From contig NZ_JAKGCS010000036.1 in assembly GCF_021556395.1 (NCBI RefSeq), forward strand, positions 496,001 to 560,000: a stretch of 64,000 nt of DNA, in the 5' to 3' direction. This DNA comes from Acuticoccus kalidii (GTDB lineage: Bacteria; Pseudomonadota; Alphaproteobacteria; Rhizobiales; Amorphaceae). Below are positions 37,957 to 46,330 of the stretch, one piece after another. How positions within the stretch are numbered: position 1 is the first letter of the stretch; the number at the start of each line of letters is the position of its first letter. A model generated the notes under the pieces. It made no database searches and was not told the DNA's origin. It saw only the letters and a list, made by a program, of their open reading frames with translations. The position numbers were made by a program, and so were the translations under genes.

Positions 37957-37982
37957 CCTGAGCGCCACGGTCGGCGCTCAGG
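37957..37982. terminator. Hairpin downstream of bamE
   Basis: CCTGAGCGCC (37957-37966) pairs perfectly with GGCGCTCAGG (37973-37982) around a 6-base loop. It is 17 bases past the bamE stop on the minus strand. No T-run follows, so it may stabilise the 3' end or act with Rho. Confidence 0.5.
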
Positions 37983-37998
37983 TATGATTATACGATGA

Positions 37999-38424
37999 CT
38001 AAAGCGACGGATTCATCAGGCCGCCGAGAACCTGCGTGACGAACGCGAGGTCGGAGCCGGAGGTCCGCGTCTTGCGCGACAGATAGTCGAAGACCTTGCC
38101 GTCCTTCAGGCCGTATTCGGCGATCTCGGTGACGTCGCCGTCCTGATCCAGATAGACGGCGAGGATGCGGCGGTCGCGCACACTCGGCCTCTGGAAGGCG
38201 ACGGACCGTGCGCTCGTCTGAGAGATGTAGTAGAACACCTCGCCGCCGGTCAGTCCGGTCGAGGTCGGCGTCCCGAGCGCGAGCAGCACCTGCTCACGTG
38301 AGGAGCCGACCGGTACTTGCTCAAGCTGGTCCGGCGTAATCTTCTGTCCACGCGTGAACGATTCGCTCACCGGCGAGCAGGCGCTGATCGCAACCACCAA
38401 CGCAGCGGCTGTTGAAAGCCGCAT
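37999..38424 (-). CDS. bamE: Outer-membrane assembly lipoprotein BamE (SmpA/OmlA family)
   Basis: A 141-residue lipoprotein of the BAM complex that inserts beta-barrel proteins in the outer membrane. The signal peptide ends in AISAC, so Cys16 would be lipidated. The SmpA/OmlA domain follows with VGSSREQVLLALGTPT and EVFYYIS. I chose ATG 38424, which puts the lipobox in place and has GAGGTG upstream. Longer starts (ATG 38481, 38505) would overlap the divergent gene's start. Divergent from the cytochrome c chaperone gene, 55 bases apart. Confidence 0.92.
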   Translation of the reverse strand: MRLSTAAALVVAISACSPVSESFTRGQKITPDQLEQVPVGSSREQVLLALGTPTSTGLTGGEVFYYISQTSARSVAFQRPSVRDRRILAVYLDQDGDVTEIAEYGLKDGKVFDYLSRKTRTSGSDLAFVTQVLGGLMNPSL

Positions 38425-38479
38425 CACCTCGATTACGAAGCGAGCCGACCTATGTTTGAAGCGTAAGGGATTGATTGCC

Positions 38480-39046
38480 ATGCTTCGCTTCTTCTTCAAA
38501 TCCAAACCCGACGCGGCCGTGCGCGCGCTCTATGATCGAGCCGTCGCGCAAGCCCGCCTGCCGGTGTTCTACCAAAAGTACGGCGTCCCGGACACGCTCG
38601 ACGGCCGGTTCGACATGGTTGTTTTTCATGTCAGCCCCCTTATCGATGGGTTAAGGCATCCTGACGGCACCGTCACGCCTGACGGCCAAGCGCTGTTCGA
38701 CACCTTCGTCGACGACATGGAACAGAACCTGCGCGGCATGGGCGTTGGGGACCTCACCGTCCCGAAGCGTATGAAGAAATTCGGCGCGGCCTTCTACGGG
38801 CGGTTCGACGCATATCGCAAGAGCGTCGCCGATCCGGATCGCCTCGCGGCGACCATTGCGCGCAACGTTCTCGGTGACGAGGGGCGCGCCACCACGCCGC
38901 AGGCGAGAGCGCTCGCCGCCTATTATCTCGCGGTGGTGGACGCCGTGCGCGCCGCCGACGACATGACCCGAGAATTCGCGTTTCCCGATCCGCACGCGCC
39001 GGCCGTGCTCCCGTCCGCCCCGTCGCCAGTTGAGGCCATCCTGTGA
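38480..39046 (+). CDS. Ubiquinol-cytochrome c chaperone family protein
   Basis: A 188-residue member of the CBP3/UQCC1 family, which in mitochondria assists cytochrome b synthesis and bc1 assembly. The family core is visible (LYDRAVAQARLPVFYQKYGVPDT, then RFDMVVFHV and the GVGDLTVPKRMKKFG segment). ATG 38480 has AAGGGA 9 bases upstream. Its stop overlaps the DUF177 gene by 4 bases, a common pairing in alphaproteobacteria. Confidence 0.93.
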   Translation: MLRFFFKSKPDAAVRALYDRAVAQARLPVFYQKYGVPDTLDGRFDMVVFHVSPLIDGLRHPDGTVTPDGQALFDTFVDDMEQNLRGMGVGDLTVPKRMKKFGAAFYGRFDAYRKSVADPDRLAATIARNVLGDEGRATTPQARALAAYYLAVVDAVRAADDMTREFAFPDPHAPAVLPSAPSPVEAIL

Positions 39047-39549
39047 TCGCCCGTTTTTCCCGTCCGGTCAGCCTGCGCCGCATGAAGCAGGAAGAGGCCT
39101 TCACCATCGAAGCGACCGAGGAGGAGCGCGCGGCGCTCGCCGAGGAGCTCGACCTTCTGGGGATCGATTCGCTCGACGCCGCGATGACGCTGCGCCCCTG
39201 GAAAGGGGAGGGGGTGCGCGTGACCGGCCGCGTGTCGGGCAAGTTGCGGCAGGCGTGCGTCGTCACGTTGGAGCCCGTCGAGGGAACGGTCGAGGAAACA
39301 TTTGATCTCCGTTTCCATCCCGACATCCAGGAAAGCACCACGATCGACGTCGATGCCGATGCGGAGGATCCGCCCGAGCCGCTCGACGGCCAGTCGATCG
39401 ATATCGGCGCGATCGCGTTGGAATATTTCGCCCTCGGCATCGATCCTTATCCGCGAGCGCCCGGCGCCGAATTTGACGATATCGAGGAGGGGGAGGAAGA
39501 ACCTTCGCCTTTCGCCGCGCTCGCCGCATTGAAGAACGGCATGAGCTAA
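39043..39549 (+). CDS. DUF177 (YceD) family protein
   Basis: A 168-residue protein of the YceD/DUF177 family, which in many bacteria precedes rpmF-plsX and has been linked to 23S rRNA metabolism. The conserved core GRVSGKLRQACVVTLEPVEG and the later QSIDIGAIALEYFALGIDPYPR are present. The tail is acidic. The start is GTG 39043, coupled to the chaperone gene. plsX follows after 83 bases; rpmF is elsewhere in this genome (60.1 kb). Confidence 0.93.
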   Translation: MIARFSRPVSLRRMKQEEAFTIEATEEERAALAEELDLLGIDSLDAAMTLRPWKGEGVRVTGRVSGKLRQACVVTLEPVEGTVEETFDLRFHPDIQESTTIDVDADAEDPPEPLDGQSIDIGAIALEYFALGIDPYPRAPGAEFDDIEEGEEEPSPFAALAALKNGMS

Positions 39550-39632
39550 CGGTTTTTATAATTTTCGACTTGAACTAAGGTCGCGCCGCCCCCCTATGAC
39601 GGCGTGGCCAGGGACATGAAGACCAGGCGAGA

Positions 39633-40682
39633 ATGACGGCGAAGACGATCCGGTTGGCCATAGATGCGATGGGCGGCGACGAAGGTCCGGCGATGGTATT
39701 GCCGGGGCTTCAGGTGGCGCTCGTGCGCTGCCCGGAGCTGACGTTCGACCTGTTCGGCGATCAGGCCGAAATGGAGAGGGTCCTCGCCGACCTGCCCGAC
39801 GTCGCGAAGGTCTCACGGCTTTTTCACACCAGCGTCTCGATCCCGATGGACGCCAAGCCGAGCCAGGCGCTGCGCATGGGGCGGCGCGATTCCTCGATGT
39901 GGCGCGCGCTCGACCAGGTGCGCATCGGCGAGGCTGACGCGACCGTGTCGGCCGGCAACACCGGCGCGCTGATGGCAATGGCGAAATTCTGCCTGCGCTC
40001 GATGGACGGCGTCGCGCGGCCGGCGCTCGCGGCGATCTGGCCGACGATCCGCGGTGAGTGCATCGTGCTCGATGTCGGCGCGTCGATCGGCGTCGACACC
40101 GACAATCTCGTCACGAACGCGATCTTGGGCGGGGCGATGGCCCGCGCCGTGTTCGGCATCGACAATCCGAAGGTCGCCCTCCTCAATATCGGCGAGGAGG
40201 AGGTGAAAGGCCTCGAAGAGGTGCGCGAGGCGGCGCAGATCCTGCGCGCCCGCAATTTCTCCTCGATGCGCTATGAAGGGTTCGTCGAGGGCGACGATAT
40301 CGGCCGCGGCACGGTCGACGTCGTGGTGACCGAGGGCTTCTCCGGCAACATCGCGCTGAAGACGGCGGAAGGCACCGCCCGGCAACTTGCCGAATATTTG
40401 CGCATGTCTATTGGACGAACATTGCGCGCGCGTCTCGGCTATCTGCTTGCAAAACCGGCCTTCGCGCGGTTACGCGACAAAATGGACCCGCGCAAAATCA
40501 ACGGTGCGGTATTCCTGGGCCTCAACGGGCTCGTTATCAAAAGTCATGGTGGGACGGACGCGGAAGGTTTTGCGAGCGCCGTAGAATTGGCGCACGACAT
40601 GGTCCGCAACGAGCTACTGCGTCGCATCGCGGCGGATGTGGCCGCACTTAAGGAGACGCATGAGCTTGCAGACGCGGGTTGA
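39633..40682 (+). CDS. plsX: Phosphate acyltransferase PlsX
   Basis: A 349-residue enzyme that makes acyl-phosphate from acyl-ACP for phospholipid synthesis. The N-terminus IRLAIDAMGGDEGP is diagnostic. The SAGNTGALMAMAKF and TEGFSGNIALKT motifs are intact. The fabH start lies inside its 3' end (23-base overlap), giving the classic plsX-fabH operon. Confidence 0.97.
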   Translation: MTAKTIRLAIDAMGGDEGPAMVLPGLQVALVRCPELTFDLFGDQAEMERVLADLPDVAKVSRLFHTSVSIPMDAKPSQALRMGRRDSSMWRALDQVRIGEADATVSAGNTGALMAMAKFCLRSMDGVARPALAAIWPTIRGECIVLDVGASIGVDTDNLVTNAILGGAMARAVFGIDNPKVALLNIGEEEVKGLEEVREAAQILRARNFSSMRYEGFVEGDDIGRGTVDVVVTEGFSGNIALKTAEGTARQLAEYLRMSIGRTLRARLGYLLAKPAFARLRDKMDPRKINGAVFLGLNGLVIKSHGGTDAEGFASAVELAHDMVRNELLRRIAADVAALKETHELADAG

Positions 40683-41730
40683 TCATTCACACGCCGCAGA
40701 GGTGTCCCATCGCGACGTCGCGGACGGGGCGTCTTCAGGCAGACGAGAGGTCGCACGCCCGGCGTCCTGTGTCGTTGGTGTCGGCTCGGCGCTGCCCGAG
40801 CGGGTGGTCACCAACCACCAGCTCGCCGAAATGGTGGACACCTCGGACGAGTGGATCGTCTCGCGGACCGGCATCCGGGAGCGGCGCATCGCCGCCGATG
40901 GCGAGTTCACCTCTCACCTCGCCGAACGGGCCGCCCGGCAAGCGCTCGACCATGCCGGTCTCGTGCCGACGGATATCGACCTCATCGTGCTCGCGACGGC
41001 GACGCCGGACAACACCTTCCCCTCGACGGCCGTCGCAGTTCAGGAGCGGCTCGGCATCAAGGCCGGCGCGGCGTTCGACATCGCCGCCGTCTGCTCCGGC
41101 TTCGTCTATGCGCTCACCACGGCGAACGCGCTGATCGCGGCGGGCACCGCCAAGCGCGCTCTGGTGATCGGGGCGGAGACTTTCTCCCGCATTCTCGACT
41201 GGTCGGACCGCACGACCTGCGTCCTCTTCGGCGACGGCGCGGGCGCCGTGGTGCTCGAAGCGAACGGGGCGGGGGGCAATGGCGCGATGCCGCGTGGCCT
41301 CATCGCGAGCGCGCTGCGTTCCGACGGCGCCCACCGGGACAAGCTCTTCGTCGATGGCGGCCCGTCCTCGACGCAGACGGTGGGGCATCTGCGGATGCGC
41401 GGCCAGGAGGTCTTCCGCTTCGCGATCAGTGCGACCGTCGATGTGGTCGAGGACGTGCTCGCCAAAGCCGGCATCACGGCCGAGGAGATCGACTGGTTCG
41501 TGCCGCATCAGGCGAACAAGCGGATCATCGATGCCAGCGCACGAAAGCTCGGGATTGATGAAAGCAAGGTCGTCCTGACGGTCGAGCGACATGGCAACAC
41601 GTCGGCGGCGTCGATCCCGCTGGCGCTGGCGCAGGCGTCGGCCGACGGGCGCATCAAGGCGGGCGATCTCGTCCTCCTCGAAGCGATGGGCGGCGGCTTC
41701 ACATGGGGCGCCGCGCTCGTCCGCTGGTAG
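40660..41730 (+). CDS. fabH: 3-oxoacyl-[acyl-carrier-protein] synthase III
   Basis: A 356-residue condensing enzyme that starts fatty acid synthesis from acetyl-CoA and malonyl-ACP. The catalytic triad is visible: Cys145 (AAVCSGFVY), His in VPHQANKR and Asn in RHGNTSAAS. ATG 40660 has a strong AAGGAGA. The N-terminus is about 37 residues longer than usual because it is read through the plsX overlap. An internal start cannot be excluded, but none has a better ribosome-binding site. Confidence 0.96.
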   Translation: MSLQTRVDHSHAAEVSHRDVADGASSGRREVARPASCVVGVGSALPERVVTNHQLAEMVDTSDEWIVSRTGIRERRIAADGEFTSHLAERAARQALDHAGLVPTDIDLIVLATATPDNTFPSTAVAVQERLGIKAGAAFDIAAVCSGFVYALTTANALIAAGTAKRALVIGAETFSRILDWSDRTTCVLFGDGAGAVVLEANGAGGNGAMPRGLIASALRSDGAHRDKLFVDGGPSSTQTVGHLRMRGQEVFRFAISATVDVVEDVLAKAGITAEEIDWFVPHQANKRIIDASARKLGIDESKVVLTVERHGNTSAASIPLALAQASADGRIKAGDLVLLEAMGGGFTWGAALVRW

Positions 41731-42126
41731 GGCGACGGCCATCGCCATAGCCTATGCGGTGATGCTCGGAGAGATTGTTTTTGCCTAATTGCTGCAAGCA
41801 GCGCGTTTCGCGGGGCTCGCGCATAGGCGATCTCTTGGTCGCCGATTGAGGTAAAAGGTTCTTTTGTTTCAACGTATTGATTGTTGCTGACAATCCCTTG
41901 TCCGGCCGATGGGATGCGTTGTCGCACACACGGCCAAATTGTGGTCAATTCGTTGGCATTTGCCGTATTTATGACATTTTTATGATATTCCGCCGAATCT
42001 CGCGGTGCTTTTGATTGACCAAAGGTTACGGTCCGCTTACGCTTCTCACGATAACGATCAATCGGGAATGGTCCGGAGGCGCCCTGTCTCGTTGGGGCGT
42101 CGCAAGAGAACCATGGGCAGGGGCAT
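41731..42126. promoter_or_regulatory. 396-base gap upstream of ihfA
   Basis: No gene is supported. The left third carries interleaved inverted repeats: GCCTATGCG (41750-41758) with CGCATAGGC (41820-41828), and AGAGAT (41770-41775) with ATCTCT (41830-41835), plus small hairpins between them. The centre (about 41930-42000) is AT-rich, with TTTATGA repeated twice, and probably contains the ihfA promoter. IHF genes are often autoregulated. Confidence 0.5.
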
Positions 42127-42435
42127 ATGGCTGGGCGCACAATCACTCGCGCGGATCTTTCCAACGCCATTTGCCGGCAAGTGAATGTGTCTCGGGCCGA
42201 AGCGGCCGAGCTGATCGACCAGATCATCGAAGAAATCGTCAGCGCTCTAGAGCGCGGCGAGCCTGTTCGCCTCTCCTCGTTCGGTGCCTTCGAGGTGCGT
42301 GAGAAGAAAGAGCGCGTCGGCCGCAACCCCAAGACCGGCGAAGAGGTGCCGATCGATTCCCGTCACGTCGTCACCTTCCGCCCGAGCGACGTGCTGAAAC
42401 GCGCCATCAACAAACCCCGCGCCACGGGCGTCTGA
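42127..42435 (+). CDS. ihfA: Integration host factor alpha subunit
   Basis: A 102-residue nucleoid protein that with IhfB bends DNA sharply at specific sites. The signature GRNPKTGEEVPI, which intercalates at the bend, and the C-terminal FRPSDVLKRAIN are present. Placement after fabH and before a merR-type gene is conserved in Hyphomicrobiales. Confidence 0.97.
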   Translation: MAGRTITRADLSNAICRQVNVSRAEAAELIDQIIEEIVSALERGEPVRLSSFGAFEVREKKERVGRNPKTGEEVPIDSRHVVTFRPSDVLKRAINKPRATGV

Positions 42436-42540
42436 CGCCGCGTCACGCCGCGCATTTCCAAATCCTCGGTGGACGGCCGCGATCCGTGCGGCTGCGACAG
42501 GTCGAAGTGCCGCGCTTCGGCTGGTTTCGCCTGTGCGGAT

Positions 42541-42556
42541 GTGCGAGATTTCGCAC
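42541..42556 (+). other. Small hairpin before the merR-type gene
   Basis: GTGCGA (42541-42546) pairs with TCGCAC (42551-42556) around GATT. It lies 25 bases upstream of the start and may be an operator or leader hairpin. Confidence 0.4.
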
Positions 42557-42581
42557 GGCTTGAACTTCCCGGAGGCAATGG

Positions 42582-43091
42582 GTGGACGGAACGACTGGTC
42601 GCTCGGCTAGCGGGACGACACAGGACGGTGCGCCACGCTCGGTCGTCGCAGCCGACAAGCTCGCGCGCCATCTCGGTGTGCCGTCCTCCGTCCTCAGCTA
42701 TCTCGAAGCGCGCGTTCCGGAAGTGCGCGCGGTGCAGGACGGCCGCGTCCGCGTCTACCGGGCGGAGGACGCGATGCTGCTCGCCGGTCTCGCCGATCTC
42801 CTCTATCGCGAGGGCCTCTCCTTTCGCGAGGTCGCCGACATGCTCCGCTCCAACGAGCGCACGGCGATCGCAAAGCGCGGCCGCAAGCGGCTCGGCGGGC
42901 TCGTCACCACCGCGCCCGCGCGGCCCGAGAGCGCCCGCGCCATTCCCCGCGACGCGCTCGTCCGACCCAAGGGTGCGGCCGGCGACACCGGCGAGACGCG
43001 CGCGCGCCCGCAGCGCACCACCTCGCCGGACGTCAATCAGGTGCTCGCCGACCTCATCGAATGCGTCCGCCTTCTCGATTCGGCACGCTGA
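42582..43091 (+). CDS. MerR-family transcriptional regulator
   Basis: A 169-residue regulator with one winged-helix MerR domain (about 18-90). Its recognition region is KLARHLGVPSSVLSYLEARVPEVRA and its second helix pair FREVADMLRSN. The C-terminal half is a basic linker and a short helix, too short for a ligand domain. The start is GTG 42582 with GGAGG 6 bases upstream; an ATG four bases earlier is out of frame. The fabH-ihfA-merR order is widespread in the group but its targets are not known to me. Confidence 0.9.
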   Translation: MDGTTGRSASGTTQDGAPRSVVAADKLARHLGVPSSVLSYLEARVPEVRAVQDGRVRVYRAEDAMLLAGLADLLYREGLSFREVADMLRSNERTAIAKRGRKRLGGLVTTAPARPESARAIPRDALVRPKGAAGDTGETRARPQRTTSPDVNQVLADLIECVRLLDSAR

Positions 43092-43118
43092 AGGCCGCAA
43101 AGGCCCATCCGGCCGCGC

Positions 43119-44180
43119 CTAGGAGGGCGGGGCGAGCGCGTCGAGATAGGGAAGGGGGTCGGGGGCGAAATCCCGGACGATCACGTCGACGCGCGCGATC
43201 GCCCGTTCGCGCGAGACGAAGAGATGCTCCTCCATCGCCCGCCCCGCCGCATCGACGCGCCCGTTCGCGAGATGATCGAGGATCGCCTTGTGCTCCGGCA
43301 AAAAGGGCTCGGTGGCGAACAGGCGGGGCGTCCAGCGATAGAGAAAGCGGTGCGCGATCAGGAGCGATTGCGGCACGGTGATCGCATCCATCAAGGCGGT
43401 GTTTCCGCAATGCTGGAGGAGGCGGATATGAAGATCCTCTTCGAGCCGGTCGAGGACATCGCCGCCGATCTCGTGCGCCCGCGCCGCTGCGTCGGCGAGG
43501 TTGGCGCGGATTTCCTCGATGAGAGCGGCGGGCGCGCGCTCGGCCGCCTTTTTCAGCGCCGTCGGCTCCAGGATCGCGCGCAGCTCGTAAAGATCGTCGA
43601 CGCGTGAGGGGGTGAGGGCCGGCGCGAACCAGCGCGAGCGCTCGTCCTTCTCCACGATGCCGCGCTGTTGGAGGCGGCCCACCACGTCGCGCGCCACGGT
43701 GCGGCTCACGCCGTAAAAGCGCGCGAGCTCGGCCTCGTTCACCCGCCAGCTCGCGAACGCGATACGCGCCGTCAACTCCGCCTCGACATCGCGGTAGATC
43801 GGCTCCCAACTCGCCGCCGAGAGAAGGCGGACCTCGGTGGTCGCCTTCGGCGGTTGCGGCGCGGCCCCTTCGATCGATCGGACGCGATAGCCGCGCCCCT
43901 TCGATTTTTCGAGGAGCCCGGCCTCCGCGAGCGCCATCAGCGCCTGCCGGGCCGGAGCACGGCTGATGCCGAACTGGGCGGCGACGGTGGTCTCGCCGAG
44001 GCGGGTCTCGGGGGCGATGGCGCCGGAGGCGATCTGATCGGCGAGGATCGCCGAGGCTTGCTGATAGAGGCGGGGCGTCGCGCCGCGCTTTTCCTCGCCC
44101 GGCGAGGGAGCCGCGTTTCGCCGCTCGGGGCGGGGTGGCGCGCCGGGGCTTCGCGGTGGGCTCTTGCCTTGCTCAGTCAC
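43119..44180 (-). CDS. GntR-family regulator with two winged-helix domains and an FCD domain
   Basis: A 353-residue regulator. Residues about 38-100 form a GntR winged helix (LYQQASAILADQIASG, RLGETTVAAQFGISRAPARQ). A second winged-helix region at about 125-185 has NEAELARFYGVSRTVARD. An FCD ligand-binding domain covers about 195-340, with the usual His/Asp/His metal-binding residues (for example DLHIRLL and PEHKAILDHL). FCD regulators usually sense small carboxylates. It likely controls the adjacent SDR and Ldh-family genes. Having two DNA-binding domains is unusual for this family. Confidence 0.88.
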   Translation of the reverse strand: MTEQGKSPPRSPGAPPRPERRNAAPSPGEEKRGATPRLYQQASAILADQIASGAIAPETRLGETTVAAQFGISRAPARQALMALAEAGLLEKSKGRGYRVRSIEGAAPQPPKATTEVRLLSAASWEPIYRDVEAELTARIAFASWRVNEAELARFYGVSRTVARDVVGRLQQRGIVEKDERSRWFAPALTPSRVDDLYELRAILEPTALKKAAERAPAALIEEIRANLADAAARAHEIGGDVLDRLEEDLHIRLLQHCGNTALMDAITVPQSLLIAHRFLYRWTPRLFATEPFLPEHKAILDHLANGRVDAAGRAMEEHLFVSRERAIARVDVIVRDFAPDPLPYLDALAPPS

Positions 44181-44240
44181 GCCGTGTCCGCTCCGTTCGT
44201 CCGCGGGCTTCGGGCGGCGGGGGTCGGCCGCCCGGCTTCG

Positions 44241-45014
44241 TCAGATCCCCGTCGAGAGGTAGCCGCCATCGACCCGAAGGGTCGCGCCCGACACGAACTT
44301 TGCAGCGTCAGAGGCGAGGAAAATAGCCGCGCCCACCAGCTCCTGCAATTCGCCGAGCCGCTTCATCGAGGCGCGCTTCGCCGCTTCCGCCTTACGCTCG
44401 GGGCTCATGCGGTCCCGGTTGAGTTCGGTGAGGAAGAAGCCCGGCGTGATCGCGTTGACGCGCACGCCGCTTTCGCCCCACTCGGCCGCAAGGGTCTGCG
44501 TGAAGCTCACGACGCCCCATTTGCTCGCCGAGTAGGTCGCCGCGTTCGCCCAGCCCGTATGGGCCGAGAGGGACGCGATGTTGATGATCGCCCCGCGCCC
44601 ACGCGCCACCATCCCCGCGCCGAAGACGGTGTTGGCGAAGAAGACGCTCTTGAGGTTGGTGTCGAGCATCGTGTCATAGGCCTCCTCCGTCACCTCGAGC
44701 GCAGGGCCGAGCGACAGGGTGCCTTGGCAGTTGATGAGGATATCGAGCGGGCCGTGGTCGGCGTCGACCTCGGCGGCGAGCGCCTTGAGGGACGCGACGT
44801 CACGAAGGTCCGCGCTGTAGCCGGCCGGCGCGGAAAGATCCTGGCCGAGTTCGGCGAGGGTGGCGTCGATCTTGTCCTGGCTGCGAGCGGCGATCAGCAC
44901 CTTGGCGCCGGCCGCCTTGTAGCCGAGCGCGATTTCACGCCCGATCCCGCCCGAACCGCCCAGGATCAGCGCCGTGCGCTCTTTCAGCGCGAACGCGTCC
45001 ATCGTAAAGGCCAT
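44241..45014 (-). CDS. SDR-family oxidoreductase
   Basis: A 257-residue classical short-chain dehydrogenase. The cofactor motif GGSGGIG is at 19-25, NCQG replaces the usual NNAG near 95, and the catalytic Ser148/Ser150, Tyr161 and Lys165 (YSASK) are present. The end VSGATLRVDGGYLSTGI resembles gluconate 5-dehydrogenase-like and sugar-acid enzymes. The substrate is unknown. GGGGAGGA lies just before ATG 45014. It diverges from the Ldh-family gene, and both lie next to the FCD regulator, suggesting a hydroxy acid or sugar acid. Confidence 0.9.
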   Translation of the reverse strand: MAFTMDAFALKERTALILGGSGGIGREIALGYKAAGAKVLIAARSQDKIDATLAELGQDLSAPAGYSADLRDVASLKALAAEVDADHGPLDILINCQGTLSLGPALEVTEEAYDTMLDTNLKSVFFANTVFGAGMVARGRGAIINIASLSAHTGWANAATYSASKWGVVSFTQTLAAEWGESGVRVNAITPGFFLTELNRDRMSPERKAEAAKRASMKRLGELQELVGAAIFLASDAAKFVSGATLRVDGGYLSTGI

Positions 45015-45163
45015 CGATCCTCCCCTCTCGTCGTGATTTTGTCAGTTGATCGCATCGTGTTTGGATGGATAGTGTACACAAAAGACGTTGCGTCGATAGG
45101 GGCCGATCGCGAACTGTGGGAGGGCGCGGGACGACGCCACGTCATCGATAAAGGACAAATCCT
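45015..45163. promoter_or_regulatory. Divergent promoter with GTGTACAC palindrome
   Basis: Between the SDR (-) and Ldh-family (+) genes. An 8-bp palindrome GTGTACAC lies at 45072-45079, near the middle. It resembles half-symmetric sites bound by GntR/FCD regulators, one of which is encoded 0.9 kb away. Assignment as the operator is an inference. Confidence 0.45.
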
Positions 45164-46246
45164 GTGAACGATACTGCCAAGCCGGACCGCTCGGTCGAAC
45201 GCGTGGAGGCGGACGAGGTCGAAGCCTTCTGCCGTGACGTCTTCCTCGCCGCGGGCGCGGACGAGGCGAGCGCGTCCGCCGCGACGCGCGCGATGATGCA
45301 CGGCTCGCGCCTCGGGGTGGACAGCCACGGCGTGCGCCTGCTCGACCACTATGTGAAGGTGATGAACGCCGGCCGCGTGAACAAACGTCCGCGCCTCGAG
45401 ATCGTGCGGTCGCTGGGGGCCGTCGCTGCGCTCGACGCGGACGATGCCCACGGCGCGCTCGCCGCCTACACCGCGATGGACCATGCGATCGAGATGGCGG
45501 AGACGGTGGGGATCGGCGCGGTCGGGATCCGCAACACCTCCCATTTCGGTCCGGCGGGGGCCTATGCGCTGGCGGCGGCGGAGCGCGGCTATATCGGTTT
45601 CGCGACCTGTAATTCCGACAGCTTCGTGCGCCTCCATGATGGCGCGGCCCGTTTCCACGGCACGAACCCGCTCGCTTGGGGCGTTCCGGTCGAGGGTCGC
45701 CGTCCTTGGCTGCTCGATATGGCGACGAGCGCCATTCCCTATAACCGGGTTCTTCTGTATCGCAGCCTTGGTGTCGCCCTGCCGCCCGGCACCGCCTCCG
45801 ACGAGGAGGGCATCGACACCCTGTCTCCCGAGGAGGCGGCGATGCTCGCCCCGCTCGGCCATGAGTTCGGCTTCAAGGGCGCGGCCCTCGGTGGGCTCGC
45901 GGAGATCCTGTCGGCGGTGGTGAACGGTATGCGCCTGTCGACCGAGTCGCTCCCGATGAACGGGCCGGACTTCTCGACCCCGCGCGAAATGGGCGCCTTC
46001 GTCTACGCGATGAAGGCCGACGCGCTGACCGATGGGGAGACCTTCGCCGCCGGGATGCGCCGCTATCTCGACAATCTGCGCGATTCGCCGGCCCGCTCCG
46101 GCGCCACGGTGATGGCGCCCGGCGACCGTGAGTGGGCCGAGGCCGACCGCCGCGCGATGGACGGCATCCCGATCGACCCGGTCACGGTGGAGGCGTTCAC
46201 CCGCCTCGGCGCGCAATATGGGCTGACCCCGCCAAAGCACCGCTGA
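45164..46246 (+). CDS. Ldh-family (malate/L-sulfolactate-type) dehydrogenase
   Basis: A 360-residue NAD(P)-dependent 2-hydroxyacid dehydrogenase of the LDH2/MDH2 family, a fold distinct from classical lactate dehydrogenase. Family landmarks are GSRLGVDSHGVRLLDHYV near 47-64, RNTSHFGPAGAYAL in the middle and the NPLAWGVP and DMATS segments. Known substrates in the family include malate, sulfolactate, ureidoglycolate and 2,3-diketogulonate; none can be chosen from sequence. The start is GTG 45164 with AAGGA 8 bases upstream. Confidence 0.9.
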   Translation: MNDTAKPDRSVERVEADEVEAFCRDVFLAAGADEASASAATRAMMHGSRLGVDSHGVRLLDHYVKVMNAGRVNKRPRLEIVRSLGAVAALDADDAHGALAAYTAMDHAIEMAETVGIGAVGIRNTSHFGPAGAYALAAAERGYIGFATCNSDSFVRLHDGAARFHGTNPLAWGVPVEGRRPWLLDMATSAIPYNRVLLYRSLGVALPPGTASDEEGIDTLSPEEAAMLAPLGHEFGFKGAALGGLAEILSAVVNGMRLSTESLPMNGPDFSTPREMGAFVYAMKADALTDGETFAAGMRRYLDNLRDSPARSGATVMAPGDREWAEADRRAMDGIPIDPVTVEAFTRLGAQYGLTPPKHR

Positions 46247-46330
46247 CGGTAGGCGGGCCGGCTCGGCGTCGCGCCGGCCGCGCCCCGCTCCTCGGCCGCT
46301 CGCGTGATCCACACGAGCGGAGCCGGATCG

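Noticed and set aside
41508..42332. A 274-codon minus-strand open frame across the fabH end and the ihfA leader
   Set aside because: Its parts are antisense to fabH and ihfA, and the middle shows no domain, ribosome-binding site or coding bias.
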